Shown here: positions 61,653-64,000 of the stretch, in pieces
Layout: each line of letters opens with the position of its first letter
How positions within the stretch are numbered: the first letter of the stretch is position 1
Source: Bacillus sp. ISL-18
Lineage (GTDB): Bacteria; Bacillota; Bacilli; Bacillales; Cytobacillaceae
Assembly: GCF_018613415.1 (NCBI RefSeq)
Contig: NZ_JAGGQG010000019.1
Span: forward strand, 55,127 to 119,126
DNA length: 64,000 nt
Direction of reading: 5' to 3'
Program-made: the position numbers and the translations under genes
Notes under the pieces: model-generated
Told to the model about the DNA's origin: nothing
The model's database searches: none
What the model saw: the letters and a program-made list of their open reading frames with translations, nothing else

Positions 61653-63631
61653 TGGGCAACATAAATTGGCATGATTTCTTTATAGTCGGCAACCCGCTCA
61701 TCCTAGGTTCCCAGATTGCTATTTTACTAACTGTTATTGGTATTGTAGCTTTAGTAAGTTATTTAAAAAAATGGAAGTGGCTATGGCGCGAATGGCTGAC
61801 CACTGTTGACCATAAACGAATAGGGATTATGTATATCCTTTCGGGTGTGTTAATGTTTTTCCGCGGTGGTGTGGATGGACTTTTAATGAAAGCCCAAACC
61901 TCACGTCCGGAATTAAAGTTTTTAGATGCGCAGCACTACAATGAAATTTTTACAACACACGGCGTTATCATGATTCTTTTTGCAGCGATGCCATTATTAA
62001 TTGGGATTATGAACGTGGTTGTTCCTTTACAAATTGGGGCACGTGATGTTGCGTTCCCACAATTGAATGCACTAAGCTTTTGGTTATTCTTTGCAGGTGC
62101 GATGCTTTTCAACATTTCGTTTGTTATCGGCGGATCTCCTGATGCAGGTTGGACTGCCTACTTCCCTCTAGCGGGTAAAGAATTTACTCCTGGTATCGGG
62201 AACAACTATTATGCGGTCGCTTTGCAGATTGCAGGTATCGGTACCCTGATGACCGGTATTAACTTTGTTGTTACAGTTCTAAAGATGAGAACAAAAGGCA
62301 TGGGCCTTATGAAAATGCCAATGTTTACTTGGACTTCTTTTATTGCGTCTGTAATCATTGTGTCGGCTTTCCCAATTTTCACAGTGGCCCTAGCGCTGAT
62401 GACTTTTGACCGTATTTTCGGTACTCATTTCTTTACATTAAGCGGCGGCGGAATGGATATGATGTGGGTTAACCTATTCTGGTTATGGGGACACCCTGAG
62501 GTTTATATCGTGGTACTTCCAGCATTCGGTATGTTCTCTGAGATCATTTCAACTTTCTCTCGCAAATCCCTTTTTGGTTATAAATCAATGGTATTTTCGA
62601 TTGTCGGTATTGCAGCTTTAAGTATGTTAGTATGGGTGCACCACTTCTTTACAATGGGTTCAGGCCCTGCTGTTAACTCCGTATTCTCCATCACAACGAT
62701 GATGATTGCGATCCCGACAGGAGTTAAGATGTTTAACTGGTTATTCACGATGAGAAAAGGCCGGATTCAATTTACGACAGCGATGCTTTGGGCACTTGCA
62801 TTCGTTCCTTGCTTTATCATCGGTGGTGTCACAGGGGTTATGCTTGCAATGGGTGCAGCAGATTATCAATATCATAACACCCTATTCCTTGTTGCTCACT
62901 TCCACTATGTATTAATACCTGGTGTCGTGTTCGCAGTATTCGGTGCGCTATATTACTGGTGGCCAAAAATGTTTGGTCATATGTTAAATGAAAAGCTTGG
63001 TAAAATTCATTTCTGGTTATTTGTCATTGGTTTTAACGTAACATTTATGCCAATGTTCTTCCTTGGACTTGATGGAGCGGTACGCCGTGCGTACACATAC
63101 TCTGCTGAATCAGGATTTGCTCCATTGTTCTTAGTTTCTGCTATTGGTGCGGTTATTTTAGCCGCTGGTTTTGCGGTTCTTTGCTATAACATTTACTGGA
63201 GTGCAAGATATGCAGACCGTAATATTTCTAACGATCCATGGGATGCAAGAACATTAGAATGGGCAACTGCTTCACCTGTTCAATTCTATAACTTTGCTAA
63301 ACAACCAGAAGTAAAGTCAATCGATGCTTTCTGGTATATGAAAAAGCATAATGAAGGTCTTACTTTGAAAGACGAAGAAATTGAAGAAATTCATATGCCT
63401 AGCAATTCAGGTCTGCCATTCTATATGGGGGTTATCTTCGGAGTTGCCGGTTTCTTCCTTGTCTTTGAATGGAAGATCGCTGCCCTTGTGGCAACTGTCG
63501 GTATCCTTGGCGGATTAATCGTTCGTTCTTTCGATTATAATGACGGTTTCCATGTAAAAGTAGATGAAATTAAACAAATTGAAAAGGCATGGCGCGGTAA
63601 AGATAAAGGGGTGAACAACCATGTCAGCTAA
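61649..63631 (+). CDS. qoxB: Cytochrome aa3 quinol oxidase subunit I
   Basis: 660 residues, about 14-15 membrane helices. Haem-copper centre ligands are visible: FTTHGVIMIL near 102, WGHPEVYIVVLPAFG near 280 (His-Tyr cross-link pair), WVHHFFTMGSG near 330 and VAHFHYVLIPG near 418. Reduces oxygen to water and pumps protons using menaquinol. Starts with overlapping ATGATG at the qoxA stop. Confidence 0.96.
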   Translation: MMGNINWHDFFIVGNPLILGSQIAILLTVIGIVALVSYLKKWKWLWREWLTTVDHKRIGIMYILSGVLMFFRGGVDGLLMKAQTSRPELKFLDAQHYNEIFTTHGVIMILFAAMPLLIGIMNVVVPLQIGARDVAFPQLNALSFWLFFAGAMLFNISFVIGGSPDAGWTAYFPLAGKEFTPGIGNNYYAVALQIAGIGTLMTGINFVVTVLKMRTKGMGLMKMPMFTWTSFIASVIIVSAFPIFTVALALMTFDRIFGTHFFTLSGGGMDMMWVNLFWLWGHPEVYIVVLPAFGMFSEIISTFSRKSLFGYKSMVFSIVGIAALSMLVWVHHFFTMGSGPAVNSVFSITTMMIAIPTGVKMFNWLFTMRKGRIQFTTAMLWALAFVPCFIIGGVTGVMLAMGAADYQYHNTLFLVAHFHYVLIPGVVFAVFGALYYWWPKMFGHMLNEKLGKIHFWLFVIGFNVTFMPMFFLGLDGAVRRAYTYSAESGFAPLFLVSAIGAVILAAGFAVLCYNIYWSARYADRNISNDPWDARTLEWATASPVQFYNFAKQPEVKSIDAFWYMKKHNEGLTLKDEEIEEIHMPSNSGLPFYMGVIFGVAGFFLVFEWKIAALVATVGILGGLIVRSFDYNDGFHVKVDEIKQIEKAWRGKDKGVNNHVS

Positions 63632-64000
63632 TGTAAATACAGCTTTACCACTTGAATATCAAACAGAACAAAACCGTATGAACATTCTTGGCTTCTGGAT
63701 TTTCCTAGGAGCCGAGATTATCCTCTTCGGTACACTTTTTGCAACTTTCTCGGTCCTTAATGCACGATATGCGGGTGGTCCTACTCCACATGATCTTTTT
63801 GAAATTAAGGGTGTAATGATTGAAACCATTTTGCTGTTAACAAGTAGTTTTACCATGGGTCTTGCTATTTATGAAATGCGCCGGAATAATCGTAATGGGT
63901 TAATTCTATGGTTTGTCATTACCCTGCTGCTTGGTGCAGGCTTCGTATTCTTTGAAGTAACTGAATTTATTAATTATGTTCATGAAGGTGCTACTATGCA
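63621..64000 (+). CDS. qoxC: Cytochrome aa3 quinol oxidase subunit III (partial)
   Basis: Begins at ATG 63621, preceded by AAGGGGTG and overlapping qoxB by 11 bases; runs off the window. The visible 126 residues start MSANVNTALPLEYQTEQNRM and NILGFWIFLGAEIILFGTLF, typical of QoxC/CyoC, with at least three membrane helices. qoxD is expected beyond the edge. Confidence 0.93.
   Translation, partial: MSANVNTALPLEYQTEQNRMNILGFWIFLGAEIILFGTLFATFSVLNARYAGGPTPHDLFEIKGVMIETILLLTSSFTMGLAIYEMRRNNRNGLILWFVITLLLGAGFVFFEVTEFINYVHEGATM

Overview
The window looks like chromosome of a low-GC, spore-forming Bacillaceae species (Bacillus/Neobacillus type; genus-level placement is inference). Evidence: strong AGGAGG-type ribosome binding sites with TTG/GTG starts, a GerA-type germinant receptor operon, RFN and cobalamin riboswitches, an aa3 quinol oxidase (qox) operon, and intergenic repeats of a kind common in Bacillaceae. 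No tRNA, rRNA, CRISPR array or complete transposon was seen.

Layout. (1) 0.1-5.2 kb: end of an aromatic meta-cleavage pathway (semialdehyde dehydrogenase, 2-oxopent-4-enoate hydratase, 4-oxalocrotonate decarboxylase), divergent from an IclR regulator and an ACMSD-like amidohydrolase. (2) 5.2-9.2 kb: housekeeping and hypothetical genes (PP-loop ATPase, a small CxxC protein, HAD phosphatase, coiled-coil protein, Mn pyrophosphatase). (3) 9.3-33.8 kb: a 24.5-kb catabolic cluster, all on the minus strand: three acyl-CoA dehydrogenases, two thiolases, two SDRs, a split MaoC-type hydratase, aldolase-like and ketopantoate-reductase-like proteins, two acyl-CoA ligases, a complete branched-chain-amino-acid-type ABC transporter, a TetR regulator, an R2-like ligand-binding oxidase, and aldehyde and alcohol dehydrogenases. 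Two nearly identical 22-bp palindromes sit at two of its promoters. (4) 34-47 kb: SDR, small YpzG-like protein, acetyltransferase, PAS histidine kinase, germinant receptor A/C/B, aldo-keto reductase, MFS exporter, lone holin, class A penicillin-binding protein. (5) 47.4-53.6 kb: a cobalamin-riboswitch operon for vitamin B12 capture and import. (6) 53.7-55.9 kb: an FMN-riboswitch operon ribE-ribB-ribH, lacking ribD and the GTP cyclohydrolase II half of ribBA. (7) 56-64 kb: GyrI-like protein, capA remnant, catalase, cold-shock protein, HAD phosphatase, His-tailed HesB-like protein, and qoxABC (qoxC cut by the window edge).

The most striking system is region 5. A B12 riboswitch with a visible terminator/antiterminator controls a wall-anchored (LPNTA) protein made of two DUF4430 domains plus an alpha/alpha-barrel. 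These are the two building blocks of animal intrinsic factor and transcobalamin, in reversed order. It is followed by a lipoprotein with a third DUF4430 domain on a long disordered tether, then a complete ECF transporter (T, fused A-A', S). I infer a wall-to-membrane cobalamin relay. The second notable point is the R2-like oxidase with all metal ligands and both cross-link residues retained, placed between an acyl-CoA ligase and alcohol/aldehyde dehydrogenases. This suggests it oxidises the substrate of the 24.5-kb pathway.
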